DNA of 64,000 bases from Rhizobium etli 8C-3 (lineage in GTDB: Bacteria > Pseudomonadota > Alphaproteobacteria > Rhizobiales > Rhizobiaceae): positions 1,243,001-1,307,000 of the forward strand of contig NZ_CP017241.1 in assembly GCF_001908375.1 (NCBI RefSeq), read 5' to 3'. Numbering within the stretch: the stretch's first letter is position 1; the number at the start of each line of letters is the position of its first letter. Below, in pieces: positions 25,657 through 34,987 of this stretch. Under the pieces are notes generated by a model. The model had not been told where the DNA came from. It searched no databases and saw only the letters and a program-made list of their open reading frames with translations. A program made the position numbers and the translations under genes.

Positions 25657-26061
25657 ATGATCATCGGCATTGGCAGCGACCTGATCGACATCCGCCGTGT
25701 CGAAAAGTCGCTCGAGCGCTTCGGCGAGCGCTTCACCCACCGTTGCTTCACCGAGATCGAGCGGGCGCGCTCCGACCGCCGCGCCAACCGCGCCGAATCC
25801 TATGCCAAGCGTTTCGCCGCCAAGGAAGCCTGTTCGAAGGCGCTCGGCACGGGCATGGCGCAGGGCGTTTTTTGGAAGGATCTGGGTGTCGTCAACCTGC
25901 CGAGCGGCAAGCCGACGATGCAATTGACGGGGGGCGCCGCTGTCGTGCTTCAGTCCATGCTGCCCGCCGGACACAAGGCGATGGTACATTTGACGATCAC
26001 CGATGATTACCCGCTTGCCCAGGCGTTCGTGATCATTGAAGCGCTGCCGGAAAGCCTGTGA
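25657..26061 (+). CDS. acpS: holo-[acyl-carrier-protein] synthase
   Basis: A 134-residue phosphopantetheinyl transferase that moves 4'-phosphopantetheine from CoA to apo-ACP, activating it for fatty acid synthesis. The signatures are [16 protein letters not shown] (magnesium-binding aspartate at 8) and [15 protein letters not shown] (glutamate near 58). GAGAGGCATCGC precedes the ATG at 25657. Length is normal. It begins the classic acpS-lepB-rnc-era order of alphaproteobacteria. Confidence 0.96.
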   Translation: MIIGIGSDLIDIRRVEKSLERFGERFTHRCFTEIERARSDRRANRAESYAKRFAAKEACSKALGTGMAQGVFWKDLGVVNLPSGKPTMQLTGGAAVVLQSMLPAGHKAMVHLTITDDYPLAQAFVIIEALPESL

Positions 26062-26175
26062 GGAGCGGCGTGTCGTCGCTTTTCATGTTCGCGGCATTGC
26101 CGCCACCGGCCGAAGCCGCTAGAGAGAAGCAAACAGAGATTGCGCCGCTGCGGCGCCTTTAAGGAACAAGACTGC

Positions 26176-26919
26176 GTGTCCGAAAAAGCCGATACTAAGC
26201 CGAACGCCCTTTGGGAAAATATTAAAGTCATTATTCAGGCATTGTTGCTGGCGATGGTGATCCGGACGGTCTTCTTCCAGCCGTTCACGATTCCATCCGG
26301 CTCGATGATGCCGACCCTGCTCGTGGGCGACTACATCTTCGTCAACAAGTTCGCTTACGGCTATTCGAAATATTCGCTGCCTTTTTCGCCAGATCTCTTC
26401 AGCGGCCGCATCTTCGGCTCCGAGCCGAATCGCGGCGATATCGTCGTCTTCCGCTTCCCGCCGAACCCGGATATCGACTACATCAAGCGCGTCGTCGGCC
26501 TGCCGGGCGACCATGTCCAGGTCACGGATGGCGTGCTCCATATCAATGGCAAGCCGGTTCCGAAGGTGGCGGACGGCGCCTTCACCTCCGATTACAAGCT
26601 CGATCCGGGCGAAGACGTGCCGGTATTCCGCGAAACGCTCGACAATGGCAAGACCTACGACACGCTCGACCAGTCGCCCGTCTCGCGCGGCGACAACACC
26701 CAGGATTTCGTCGTGCCGGAGGGCCATTACTTCATGATGGGCGATAACCGCGACAATTCTCTCGACAGCCGTTTTGACGTCGGCTTCGTTCCGGCGGAAA
26801 ACCTCGTCGGCCGCGCCAGCGTCATCTTCTTCTCGCTCGGCAACGACACGTCGTTCCGCGAAATCTGGAAATGGCCGACCAACATGCGGTGGGACCGCCT
26901 CTTCAAGGTTGTTGAATGA
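26176..26919 (+). CDS. lepB: signal peptidase I
   Basis: A 247-residue membrane protease removing signal peptides from exported proteins. One N-terminal membrane helix (about 17-35, IKVIIQALLLAMVIRTVFF) leads to a periplasmic catalytic domain. The serine of the Ser/Lys dyad is Ser43 in PSGSMMPTLL, and the general-base lysine is Lys104 in YIKRVVGLPGD. The box GHYFMMGDNRDNSLDSR is also present. GTG at 26176 is chosen because TAAGGAACAAGACTGC gives a good ribosome binding site; ATG at 26140 would add 12 unlikely residues. The stop overlaps the rnc start (ATGA), indicating translational coupling. Confidence 0.95.
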   Translation: MSEKADTKPNALWENIKVIIQALLLAMVIRTVFFQPFTIPSGSMMPTLLVGDYIFVNKFAYGYSKYSLPFSPDLFSGRIFGSEPNRGDIVVFRFPPNPDIDYIKRVVGLPGDHVQVTDGVLHINGKPVPKVADGAFTSDYKLDPGEDVPVFRETLDNGKTYDTLDQSPVSRGDNTQDFVVPEGHYFMMGDNRDNSLDSRFDVGFVPAENLVGRASVIFFSLGNDTSFREIWKWPTNMRWDRLFKVVE

Positions 26920-27635
26920 GCAAAGTGCAGACGCTTTCGGCGGCGGACCGGACGAGGCTTGAAGCCTTGATCGGCCACGAGTTCGCCGGCAAGGAGCGCC
27001 TGGACCGGGCTTTGACGCATGCGAGCGCCCGCACGCAGAAAGGCGCCAACTACGAACGTCTGGAGTTCCTGGGCGACCGTGTGCTGGGCCTGTGCATCGC
27101 CGAACTTCTGTTTCGCACTTTCGGGACGGCCGGGGAGGGCGAGCTGTCGGTGCGCCTGAACCAGTTGGTCAGCGCCGAAACCTGCGCGGAAGTGGCCGAC
27201 GAACTGGGCCTGCACCTGTTTGTCCGTACAGGCGCTGACGTCAAGAAGCTCACCGGCAAGCGCATGATGAACGTGCGCGCCGATGTCGTTGAAAGCCTGA
27301 TCGCGGCACTCTATCTCGACGGCGGTCTTGAAGTCGCCCGCCGCTTCATCCTGAATTACTGGGAAAAGCGGGCGACCCGCGCCGACGGCGCAAAGCGCGA
27401 CGCCAAGACCGAACTGCAGGAATGGGCGCACGCGAAATTCGGCGTCACGCCGCAATATCGGGTTGAAGAACGCACCGGGCCGGATCATGATCCGCGCTTC
27501 ACGGTGACGGTTGAAGTCGTCGGCGTGAAGCCGGAAACGGGCGTTGAGCGCTCGAAACGTGCAGCCGAACAGATCGCCGCAGCAAAGATGCTGGAACGCG
27601 AAGGCATTTGGCAGAAAACCTCTGCCGGAAATTGA
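26916..27635 (+). CDS. rnc: ribonuclease III
   Basis: A 239-residue double-strand-specific endoribonuclease for rRNA processing and mRNA decay. The RNase III signature YERLEFLGDRVLGL (46-59), the second acidic site VRADVVESLIAALYLDGG (about 120-138), and a C-terminal double-stranded-RNA-binding domain (AKTELQEWAHAKFGVTPQY to the end, with ERSKRAAEQIAAAKML) are all present. It overlaps lepB by four bases and ends seven bases before era. Confidence 0.97.
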   Translation: MSKVQTLSAADRTRLEALIGHEFAGKERLDRALTHASARTQKGANYERLEFLGDRVLGLCIAELLFRTFGTAGEGELSVRLNQLVSAETCAEVADELGLHLFVRTGADVKKLTGKRMMNVRADVVESLIAALYLDGGLEVARRFILNYWEKRATRADGAKRDAKTELQEWAHAKFGVTPQYRVEERTGPDHDPRFTVTVEVVGVKPETGVERSKRAAEQIAAAKMLEREGIWQKTSAGN

Positions 27636-27642
27636 CGGGACA

Positions 27643-28584
27643 ATGACGAACGAAAACGATATGGCGCATGAAGTCGCCGCTGAAACCAATGGCGAAACGC
27701 ATTCCGGCTTCGTCGCCCTGATCGGCCCGACCAATGCCGGGAAATCGACCTTGGTAAACCGCCTTGTCGGTGCCAAGGTGTCGATTGTCAGCCATAAGGT
27801 GCAGACGACGCGTGCCATTGTCCGCGGCATCGCCATTCATGGCAATGCGCAGATCGTCTTCATGGACACGCCCGGAATCTTCAAGCCGCGCCGCAGGCTG
27901 GACCGGGCCATGGTGACGTCGGCCTGGGGCGGTGCCAAGGATGCCGATCTCATCATGCTGCTGATCGACAGCGAGCGCGGCCTGCGCGGCGACGCGGAGG
28001 CGATCCTTCAAGGCCTCAAGGAGGTGCGGCAGCCGAAGATTCTGCTGCTCAACAAGATCGACCGCGTCAAGCGTGAAGACTTGCTGGCGCTGGCCGCCGC
28101 GGCGAACGAGAAGATCGCTTTCGAGCAGACCTTCATGATCTCGGCAGAGAACGGCTCGGGCTGCGACGACGTCATGGATTATCTCGCCAAGACGCTGCCC
28201 GAGGGCCCCTGGTATTATCCGGAGGATCAGATCTCTGATCTGCCGATGCGCCAGCTCGCTGCCGAGATTACCCGCGAAAAGCTCTTCCTGCGACTGCACC
28301 AGGAGCTTCCCTATTCCTCCCATGTCGAAACGGAAAAGTGGGAAGAGCGCAATGACGGTTCGGTCCGTATCGAGCAGGTGATCTACGTCGAACGCGACAG
28401 CCAGAAGAAGATCACGCTTGGCAAGGGCGGCGAGACAATCAAGGCGATCTCCTCGGCATCCCGCAAGGAGCTCGCCGAAATCCTCGAGCAGCCAGTGCAC
28501 CTCTTCCTCTTCGTCAAGGTTCGCGAGAACTGGGGCGATGACCCGGAGCGGTTCCGGGAAATGGGACTCGACTTTCCGCGCTGA
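27643..28584 (+). CDS. era: GTPase Era
   Basis: A 313-residue GTPase that binds 16S rRNA and helps 30S assembly. G-box motifs: GPTNAGKST (28-36), the switch T, DTPGIF, NKID and SAENG. A KH domain (about 220-305) contains VIYVERDSQKKITLGKGGETIKAISS. The ATG at 27643 is preceded by GACGGGA; an alternative ATG at 27661 would shorten it by six residues. The pairing with rnc links rRNA processing and assembly. Confidence 0.97.
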   Translation: MTNENDMAHEVAAETNGETHSGFVALIGPTNAGKSTLVNRLVGAKVSIVSHKVQTTRAIVRGIAIHGNAQIVFMDTPGIFKPRRRLDRAMVTSAWGGAKDADLIMLLIDSERGLRGDAEAILQGLKEVRQPKILLLNKIDRVKREDLLALAAAANEKIAFEQTFMISAENGSGCDDVMDYLAKTLPEGPWYYPEDQISDLPMRQLAAEITREKLFLRLHQELPYSSHVETEKWEERNDGSVRIEQVIYVERDSQKKITLGKGGETIKAISSASRKELAEILEQPVHLFLFVKVRENWGDDPERFREMGLDFPR

Positions 28585-28874
28585 CCGATTGAAAAAGACC
28601 GGCTGGAATGGGGCTTGGCGACACCAGGCGGCCGCTCATAAAATTTATGCGGCCACGTCTTTTTTGAATGCAAAATGCTCAAACAGAAAATAAGGTCGGT
28701 GATGCCACTTTTCATCCGATTTTGTCTCTTATCGACAGAATCGGAAAAAGCGGCTCACTCAGGTCGCATGGCTTATAGCCCGCTAACCGGGCATAAGGGG
28801 GTACCAGAGGTAGAGATGCGGGTTAAGCAGGCGGTGTGCGCCGTAAACGGCGTTCAGCGAAGGGCGCGGAGATC

Positions 28875-29252
28875 ATGAACGCAAGCCGTGTTCTGATCCT
28901 TGAAGACAGTCTCATCATCGCGATGGAGGCGGAAGATATGCTCCGCGCCGTCGGCGTGGAGACCATCGATATCGCAGGCGACCTCGATCAGGCGATGGAT
29001 GCCGTGAAATCAAAAAGCTATGATTTCGCGCTGCTCGACGTCAATCTCGGCGAGGCGATGAGCTTCGGTTTTGCGCGGCATCTGAATGATATGGGCATCC
29101 CTTTCGGCTTCGTCAGCGGCTATTCCGATACGCGAGACTTCCCGCCGGACCTCCAGGATGTGCCGCTTCTCGTAAAGCCCTTTGATGAAGGTGCGATGCG
29201 CGAATTCCTCGAGAAGCTCTTTCCGACTGCCGAATTGGACCCGGCTCCATGA
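28875..29252 (+). CDS. single-domain response regulator
   Basis: A 125-residue CheY-like receiver without an output domain. The acidic pair Glu10/Asp11 (LILEDS), phosphoacceptor Asp55 (FALLDVNLGE), Ser81 in the Thr/Ser position (FVSGYSD) and Lys101 (LLVKPFD) are all intact, so it should accept phosphate. The sequence type (ILEDSLIIAMEAEDMLRAVG) resembles the receiver partners of HWE-type histidine kinases of rhizobia. No kinase gene lies nearby. GGAGATC precedes the ATG. It sits between era and recO, 290 bases after era. Confidence 0.88.
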   Translation: MNASRVLILEDSLIIAMEAEDMLRAVGVETIDIAGDLDQAMDAVKSKSYDFALLDVNLGEAMSFGFARHLNDMGIPFGFVSGYSDTRDFPPDLQDVPLLVKPFDEGAMREFLEKLFPTAELDPAP

Positions 29253-29306
29253 CATAAGGCCGTGCTTGCTTTAGGATCAATTCGGCAAGCCCGAGGTTCG
29301 TTCGCC

Positions 29307-30086
29307 ATGCAGTGGCAGGATCATGCAATCATTCTTGGCCTCAAGCGCCACGGCGAGACCAGCGTCATTGCCGAAGTGATGACGCGTGCTCGCGGCCGGC
29401 ATCTCGGCATGGTGCGTTCCGGCCGTTCGCGCGCGATGCAGCCGGTGCTGCAGCCGGGCAACGAGGTGGATGTCATCTGGCGCGCGCGCCTCGACGAGCA
29501 TCTCGGCGAATTCCGCATCGAGCCGCTGCGGTTGCGCGCAGCACAGCTCATGGAAACAGCCACCGCCGTCTATGGCGTGCAGGCAATGGGCGCTCTTTTG
29601 CGGCTTTTGCCGGAGCGCGACCCGCATCCCCATCTTTACGATGCGCTCGAAGTCATCCTCGACAATCTCCACAATCCGGCGGATGCCGGTGAACTTTTCG
29701 TCCGTTTCGAGCTTGCCGTCCTCAACGACCTCGGCTTCGGCCTTGACCTTGACGAATGCGCTGCAACCGGCGCGCGGACCGACCTTGCCTTTGTCTCGCC
29801 GAAATCCGGCCGGGCGGTGAGCCGGACAGCCGGGATCCCCTGGGCGGACAAGATGTTCGTGCTTCCGGCCTTTCTGCGCGCCGACGGCAATGATGCCGCA
29901 GACTTCGACGGTCTGAGCGCGGCCTTTCGCCTGACGGGCTTTTTCTTGCATCGCCACGTCTACGAGCCGCGCGGCATCGAGGCGACGGCCGCCCGCGATG
30001 GCTTCATTCAGGCAGCCCTGAAGGCACTCAAATCGAGTTCGTCTCCCGCGGCCGTTCCTGCCGCGCCGGACGAGCGCTCGGCCTAA
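29307..30086 (+). CDS. recO: DNA repair protein RecO
   Basis: A 259-residue recombination mediator that helps RecR load RecA on SSB-coated DNA. The N-terminal OB fold [39 protein letters not shown] and the helical C-terminal domain with [22 protein letters not shown] are typical. The alphaproteobacterial form lacks the full four-cysteine zinc site, as here. I start at ATG 29307, the family N-terminus; the ribosome binding site is weak. It ends the acpS-lepB-rnc-era-recO run. Confidence 0.94.
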   Translation: MQWQDHAIILGLKRHGETSVIAEVMTRARGRHLGMVRSGRSRAMQPVLQPGNEVDVIWRARLDEHLGEFRIEPLRLRAAQLMETATAVYGVQAMGALLRLLPERDPHPHLYDALEVILDNLHNPADAGELFVRFELAVLNDLGFGLDLDECAATGARTDLAFVSPKSGRAVSRTAGIPWADKMFVLPAFLRADGNDAADFDGLSAAFRLTGFFLHRHVYEPRGIEATAARDGFIQAALKALKSSSSPAAVPAAPDERSA

Positions 30087-30184
30087 GGGTTGTCTTTCAC
30101 TGCGGAAAAACATGCTGCGGAATTGGAGGTTTATCCGTTCCGGCGTCCTGCCTATGTCTGCTCATGTTGCTTTGGAGGACTTTC

Positions 30185-31180
30185 ATGCTGACGAAGACAG
30201 ATAATGCGACAATGATCAAGCTCTGGAATGGCCGCGAAATCCCGAGGCTCGGCATGGGCTGCTGGGCGATCGGCGGGCCGTTCTTCTCAGGTGATGTGCC
30301 ACTCGGCTGGGGGGAGGTCGACGACGACGAGTCGATCGAGGCCATACATTGCGCCGTCGATCTCGGAATCCGCTTTTTCGACACGGCTTCGAACTATGGC
30401 GCCGGGCATTCGGAAGAAATCGTTGGCCACGCGATTGGCAATCGAGACAATATCATTATTGCCACGAAATTCGGCTTTGCCACCGACGAGAAGACGAAGC
30501 AGGCAACTGGCGCCTTTGCCGATCCGGCCTTCATCCGCCAATCGGCGGAAACGTCGCTGCGCCGGCTGAAGCGCGAGCGGCTCGATCTCCTGCAGTTCCA
30601 CCTGAACGATTTTCCGCTGGAAGCGTCGGACGAAGTTTTTGATGTACTCGAGGCTTTGAAGGGCGAAGGTAAGATTGACGCCTTCGGTTGGAGCACGGAC
30701 TTCCCCGATCGCGCTGCCCGTCATGCAGGTCGCAAGGGATTCGTATCCGTACAGCACACAATGAATGTCTTCGAGCCGGTGCCGGCCATGGTCGATGTGA
30801 TAGAGATGAACGGCCTTTTGTCGATCAACCGCGGGCCGCTGGCGATGGGGCTCTTGAGCGGCAAATTCACGCCGGAGACGACGGTCGGCGTCAAGGATGT
30901 CCGCGCCTCGAGCCTCGACTGGATGGTTTATTTCAAGGATGGACGCATCGCGCCGCAATTCGCAGCCCGCCTGGAAGCCGTCCGCGACCTTTTGACCACG
31001 GGCGGCCGCACGCTGACGCAAGGCGCTCTTGCATGGTTATGGGCACGCTCGCCACGCACGCTGCCCATTCCCGGCTTCCGCACAGTCGCCCAGGTCGAGG
31101 AAAACGCCGGCGCTTTGGAAAAGGGACCGCTGTCACGGGACCTGATGGCACGGATCGATGCGGCGCTCGCGGGCCGTTAA
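30185..31180 (+). CDS. aldo/keto reductase
   Basis: A 331-residue NADPH-dependent oxidoreductase with the AKR TIM barrel. Visible: RLGMGCWAIGGPF near the start, the catalytic aspartate and tyrosine in GIRFFDTASNYGAGHSEE (about 65-82), the lysine in IIIATKFGF, and the cofactor segment PIPGFRTVAQVEENAGAL near 300. Substrate cannot be told. TTGGAGGACTTTC gives a strong ribosome binding site for the ATG at 30185. The stop overlaps the convergent MOSC stop by four bases. Confidence 0.9.
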   Translation: MLTKTDNATMIKLWNGREIPRLGMGCWAIGGPFFSGDVPLGWGEVDDDESIEAIHCAVDLGIRFFDTASNYGAGHSEEIVGHAIGNRDNIIIATKFGFATDEKTKQATGAFADPAFIRQSAETSLRRLKRERLDLLQFHLNDFPLEASDEVFDVLEALKGEGKIDAFGWSTDFPDRAARHAGRKGFVSVQHTMNVFEPVPAMVDVIEMNGLLSINRGPLAMGLLSGKFTPETTVGVKDVRASSLDWMVYFKDGRIAPQFAARLEAVRDLLTTGGRTLTQGALAWLWARSPRTLPIPGFRTVAQVEENAGALEKGPLSRDLMARIDAALAGR

Positions 31181-32028
31181 CCCGACGCGCGCACCTTGAA
31201 AGCCCAGCCTTCCGGCCGTTCCTCGATGATGGTGACAGCATCGCCGATGGCGATCCGGCCGGAGCCGCGCGGTACGGCATTCCAGCCGAAAATCGGGCCG
31301 GGCACGCGGCGGTCTGCCGACATGCGGATGCGGCTCATGGCGACCATCGGGTTTGGCACATCGCGAGAGCCCGTCACCTGGTCCTGCGTCGTCATGATGC
31401 AGCGCGAGCAGGGTTTCACCAGATCGAAACGGATTGCGCCGATCTCGATTGCCGCCCAGCGGTCCTCCAGCCAGGCTTCGTCCGTATCGATAACGATGTT
31501 CGGCCGAAAGCGCTCCATGCCGACGCTGCCCTGCTCAAGCGAGGCGAGGTTGGCGTTGAGCGCTTTCAGCGAACCGGTCGTCGTCACCAGGATCTGATAG
31601 CCGTCAGCGAATGTCATGGGAGTCTCACCGCCTGCCCATTCGGGATTGGCGATGCGCTGTGCCTGGCTATCGAAGAAGACCAGTCTCACCTCCCGTCCGA
31701 GCCATTGGGAAAGCCGAGCATTGCTTTCGTCGTCGGCAACTGCGGCGTTCACCAGGGATTTCCAGACGACGACGTCCATGCGGCGCTCCGGCTGCGGGAC
31801 GGCGATATCCGGCTTGCCCGTCATCACCAGCCGAAAAGTCTCCGGCTCGGGTCGGACTTCGATCCGTGCGAGTGCCGGCAATTCGCGTTGCGTGATGAAA
31901 TGACCGTCAGGATCCGTCACCATCGCGCGCCGGTCGCCGGAAAGGCCGAATGCATCGACCGCCGAGAAAGGGATGGCAATGGCGCGAGCGCTCTTGAGCG
32001 GATAGATGAAAAGATCGCTGACGCGCAT
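31177..32028 (-). CDS. MOSC domain-containing protein
   Basis: A 283-residue protein with an N-terminal beta-barrel module (MRVSDLFIYPLKSARAIAI..., residues 1-120) and a C-terminal MOSC domain (about 130-280) carrying the cysteine in VKPCSRCIMTTQDQVTG. The fold is related to molybdenum cofactor sulfurases and mARC/YcbX enzymes, which bind molybdenum cofactor and reduce N-hydroxylated compounds. Members with this short form are single-gene proteins. It starts ten bases after the HD-domain gene on the same strand. Confidence 0.88.
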   Translation of the reverse strand: MRVSDLFIYPLKSARAIAIPFSAVDAFGLSGDRRAMVTDPDGHFITQRELPALARIEVRPEPETFRLVMTGKPDIAVPQPERRMDVVVWKSLVNAAVADDESNARLSQWLGREVRLVFFDSQAQRIANPEWAGGETPMTFADGYQILVTTTGSLKALNANLASLEQGSVGMERFRPNIVIDTDEAWLEDRWAAIEIGAIRFDLVKPCSRCIMTTQDQVTGSRDVPNPMVAMSRIRMSADRRVPGPIFGWNAVPRGSGRIAIGDAVTIIEERPEGWAFKVRASG

Positions 32029-32037
32029 TTCGTTCTC

Positions 32038-32682
32038 CTAGATCTCGTCCATGAATGCTGTGAGAAAGTCGCGCAGACGCTTGTCGCGTTCGGCGGCAAG
32101 GGCGCGCCCCGCCGCCGTCTGGAATCCGTCGGCAAGTTTGAACAGCTTTGTCTGGAAATGGTCAATGGCATAACGCCGATCGTCGAGGGGGCGTCGTTCG
32201 GCAGCCGGATCGAATGGATCATAAAGGCCAGACGCCATGCGACCGCCGATATAAAAACAGCGCGCCGCGCCCACCATGCCGATTGCATCGAGGCGGTCGG
32301 CGTCCTGCAATATTTTCGCTTCCAGGGTTTCGGGCGTGATGTTGGCAGAAAAGCTGTGGGTGGTGATCGCATGCGCGACGGCCGCGATCTCATCTGCCGC
32401 CCAGCCCAGTCTCTCCAGGATGCTGGATGCCTTCTGTGCCGCGAGTGTCGAAGCTTTGGACCGCAACGGGGAGCTCTTTTCGACTGCGACGCAGTCATGA
32501 AGCAAAACGGCGGCGGCGAGGATCCGACCGTCTCCGCCCTCTGTTGCATGTATCCGCATCGCATTGCGGAAGACGCGCAGGATATGGGCAAGGTCATGCG
32601 ACCCGTCATCGCCTTCCGTGGCGTAGAAAGTGAGTTTGGCCGCGAGACTCTCGAAAGGAGAAAAGGCCTTGGCGTCGAACAT
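32038..32682 (-). CDS. HD-domain phosphohydrolase
   Basis: A 214-residue HD-superfamily protein. Metal ligands appear as HDLAHILRVFRNA (first histidine, about 29), LLHDCVAVEKSSP (the HD pair, about 66-67) and LQDADRLDAIG (aspartate, about 132). It resembles the YpgQ/YedJ-type HD nucleotide hydrolases. Function on nucleotides is an inference. ATG at 32682 (MFDAKAFSPFESL) is chosen over a GTG three codons upstream. It lies just ahead of the MOSC gene and may share its transcript. Confidence 0.82.
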   Translation of the reverse strand: MFDAKAFSPFESLAAKLTFYATEGDDGSHDLAHILRVFRNAMRIHATEGGDGRILAAAVLLHDCVAVEKSSPLRSKASTLAAQKASSILERLGWAADEIAAVAHAITTHSFSANITPETLEAKILQDADRLDAIGMVGAARCFYIGGRMASGLYDPFDPAAERRPLDDRRYAIDHFQTKLFKLADGFQTAAGRALAAERDKRLRDFLTAFMDEI

Positions 32683-32754
32683 GCCTGTCACCGGAATTTT
32701 GGAAGCGCTGGGACTTTCGCATAAAGCTTCCCGGCACGAGTCGCAATGAAGCTC

Positions 32755-34548
32755 TCAACCCACCTTCTCCATGGATCCGGAGCGCGATGCTGAAAGCAGC
32801 CGCGCGATGTCCCGGGCAGGTGCCGGCGGGCTGATGTAGTAGCCTTGAATCTCGTCGCATTCCTCACTTTCGAGCAGGCTCTTCTGTTCGGCCGTCTCGA
32901 CGCCCTCGACGGTGACGCGCATGCCGAGTGCGTCGCCGAGCAGGATGATCGCGTGCATGATGGCATAGGCTTCCTTGTTTTCGGATATTCCGCAGACGAA
33001 CGATTTGTCGATCTTGATCTTGTCGAAAGGAAAGCTGCTCAGGTAGCTCAGCGACGAATAACCGGTACCGAAATCATCCATGGAAATGCGGATGCCACGT
33101 TCCTTCAGGGCATGAAGGATCGGCAGCGTATCGTCGAGATTTTCCATCAGCACGCTTTCGGTGATTTCCAGTTCCAGCCGCGCCGGGGATATCGCAGCCT
33201 CAGCAATGGCCTCATCGACATCGGCTACAAGATTGCCGCTGGTGAACTGGATCGCCGAGACATTGACGGCGATCTTGATGTCTTCCGGCCAGCAGGCAGC
33301 CTCGCTGCACGCCTTTCTGAGAACCCAGCGCCCGATATCGACGACGATGCCGACCTCTTCGGCAAGTGGGATGAACTCCATCGGCGGCACGCGGCCGCGC
33401 GTCGGATGGTTCCAGCGCAGAAGGGCTTCGAAACCGCAAATGCGCTGCTGACGCAGGTCGTAGAGCGGCTGGTAATGCAGTTCGAATTCGTCGTTGTGGG
33501 ATGCCAGCCGAAGGTCGGCTTCGAGCGCGTGGCGGGCCTGGATGCTTGATGCCATCTCGGTGGTGAAGAAGCGCTCATGCTTGCGTCCGTCCGCCTTGGC
33601 CTGCGAGAGCGCGACGCCGGCATTGCGGAGCAATACGTCGGTCTCGGCGCCATCTTCTGGCGCCAGTGCAATTCCCATCGAGACGCTGAGCTCGATCTGC
33701 TTGTCGCCGCGAAAAAAGGGCTCGGAAAGCTCTCGACGGATCTGGTCGGCAAGCGCCGTGACATTCCACGGCTGCTGCCTTCCGCGTTGAAGAATTGCGA
33801 ATTCATCGGAGCCGAGGCGGGCCAGCGTGTTCTCGCTGCTGGCCGATGCACGGATGCGTTCGGCAACCTGGCGAAGGATGGTGTCGCCGGTCGAAACGCC
33901 CATCGTATCGTTGATGGCTTTGAAGCGGTCGAGGTTCAGGTGCACGAGCGCGATCTGCTCGTCCGGCGCACGCTCGGAAAGAGCTGCGTCGACCTGCTCA
34001 CGAAAGCGGATGCGGTTCGGCAGGCCGGTCAGCGGATCATGATGCGCGAGGTGGGCGATTTGCTCGGCGGCCTTCCGCTCTTCGGTAATGTCGGAATGGA
34101 TCGCGATGTTGCTGCCATCCGGTAAGACGGTCACAACGCTGAAGATAACGCGGCCGTCATCCATCAGCCATTCGCGCCGGCGGATTCTACCTTGACCGGG
34201 CGGCACTGCGGGCGCCTCTTTGGATCGGTATTTGGATCGCACCATCTTCCTCTCTTTTCCGCGGATCCTGGTACTGAGAGCTCGCACCGAAACTCCAGGG
34301 ACCGCCTGATCGGCGGAGAAACCGAAGAGCTGGCGGAACCGGTCGTTGCAAAGGATCAGGCGCTGTGCCGCGTCGAAGACGCTGAGACCGAGCGGCAGGT
34401 TATCGAGCACGAGGGCGAAAAGGGCATGGTTGCGGCCATGGCTTCGATAGGACTCGATGACCAGCGCCATGAGGCGCTTGGCGTCGACTGAACCGTCGCT
34501 GCCTACGGCTTGGGTGCATTGCTGCCAAAAAAGCGTTTCAGCATCCAT
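32755..34548 (-). CDS. PAS-GGDEF-EAL cyclic di-GMP signalling protein
   Basis: A 597-residue cytosolic protein with no membrane helix. A PAS-type sensor lies at about 40-155 (LVLDNLPLGLSVFDAAQRLI), GGDEF at about 165-325 and EAL at about 340-590. The EAL domain keeps the catalytic set: FEALLRW (373-379), NVSAIQF, EITES, DDFGTGYSS (491-499), KIDKSF and EGVET, so it should hydrolyse cyclic di-GMP. The GGDEF signature reads RLGSDEF (244-250), with serine in place of the second glycine, so cyclase activity is doubtful. ATG at 34548 is chosen; a GTG 17 codons upstream is possible. No good ribosome binding site is visible. Confidence 0.92.
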   Translation of the reverse strand: MDAETLFWQQCTQAVGSDGSVDAKRLMALVIESYRSHGRNHALFALVLDNLPLGLSVFDAAQRLILCNDRFRQLFGFSADQAVPGVSVRALSTRIRGKERKMVRSKYRSKEAPAVPPGQGRIRRREWLMDDGRVIFSVVTVLPDGSNIAIHSDITEERKAAEQIAHLAHHDPLTGLPNRIRFREQVDAALSERAPDEQIALVHLNLDRFKAINDTMGVSTGDTILRQVAERIRASASSENTLARLGSDEFAILQRGRQQPWNVTALADQIRRELSEPFFRGDKQIELSVSMGIALAPEDGAETDVLLRNAGVALSQAKADGRKHERFFTTEMASSIQARHALEADLRLASHNDEFELHYQPLYDLRQQRICGFEALLRWNHPTRGRVPPMEFIPLAEEVGIVVDIGRWVLRKACSEAACWPEDIKIAVNVSAIQFTSGNLVADVDEAIAEAAISPARLELEITESVLMENLDDTLPILHALKERGIRISMDDFGTGYSSLSYLSSFPFDKIKIDKSFVCGISENKEAYAIMHAIILLGDALGMRVTVEGVETAEQKSLLESEECDEIQGYYISPPAPARDIARLLSASRSGSMEKVG

Positions 34549-34987
34549 GAGGGCAATTACTCCTGCATGCAGGCCACTACGAATCACCGCTGATCCCACA
34601 GCTCAGATCCGAGCAGGAAACGCCGCGCTTGGCGCCGGGCATGCAAGCCTTTCTCAAAAATTTTGAATATTCATTTAAACTATTAAACAATACCGGAAAC
34701 GACGGGTTACGCTGCGGCAACCCGGTGCAATCATTATCTGTTGGTCGAATTAACAATCGGTTGCCTGCGACGTATATCAAAAATCGCATGTTTTTCGCAA
34801 TGCCGCATGCACGCGGGATGCGAGGCGGCAAGCTTCGCGTAAAAGCTTTGTCAATCTTGATTAATGAGAAGTTAACAACTTATTGACCCGACTCGCAAAA
34901 CAGTTTACCCACCGAGTCAGTTTTTGGTTTTCCCGATCGTATTGCGTACAGACATCACCGAAAAAAAGGCGGTGAACGGAGGTTTGT
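34549..34987. other. AT-rich intergenic region with candidate small-RNA terminator
   Basis: 439 bases, much richer in A and T than the surroundings, with no convincing coding frame. A stem GACTCG/CGAGTC (34890-34895 and 34913-34918) followed by AGTTTTTGGTTTTCCC could terminate a transcript arising further left. The region also must carry the promoters of the divergent EAL-protein gene and the EF-hand gene. Confidence 0.4.
34955..34982 (+). promoter_or_regulatory. hairpin abutting the EF-hand gene's ribosome binding site
   Basis: TCACCG (34955-34960) pairs with CGGTGA (34970-34975) around AAAAAAAGG, and the Shine-Dalgarno GGAGG (34978-34982) follows at once. Such a structure could tune translation of the gene at 34988. 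The stem is only six pairs. Confidence 0.35.

Noticed and set aside
30688..32724. Plus-strand frame of 678 codons
   Set aside because: It lies across the 3' half of the aldo/keto reductase and antisense to the MOSC and HD genes, all of which have conserved motifs. The translated product looks like random GC-rich reading.
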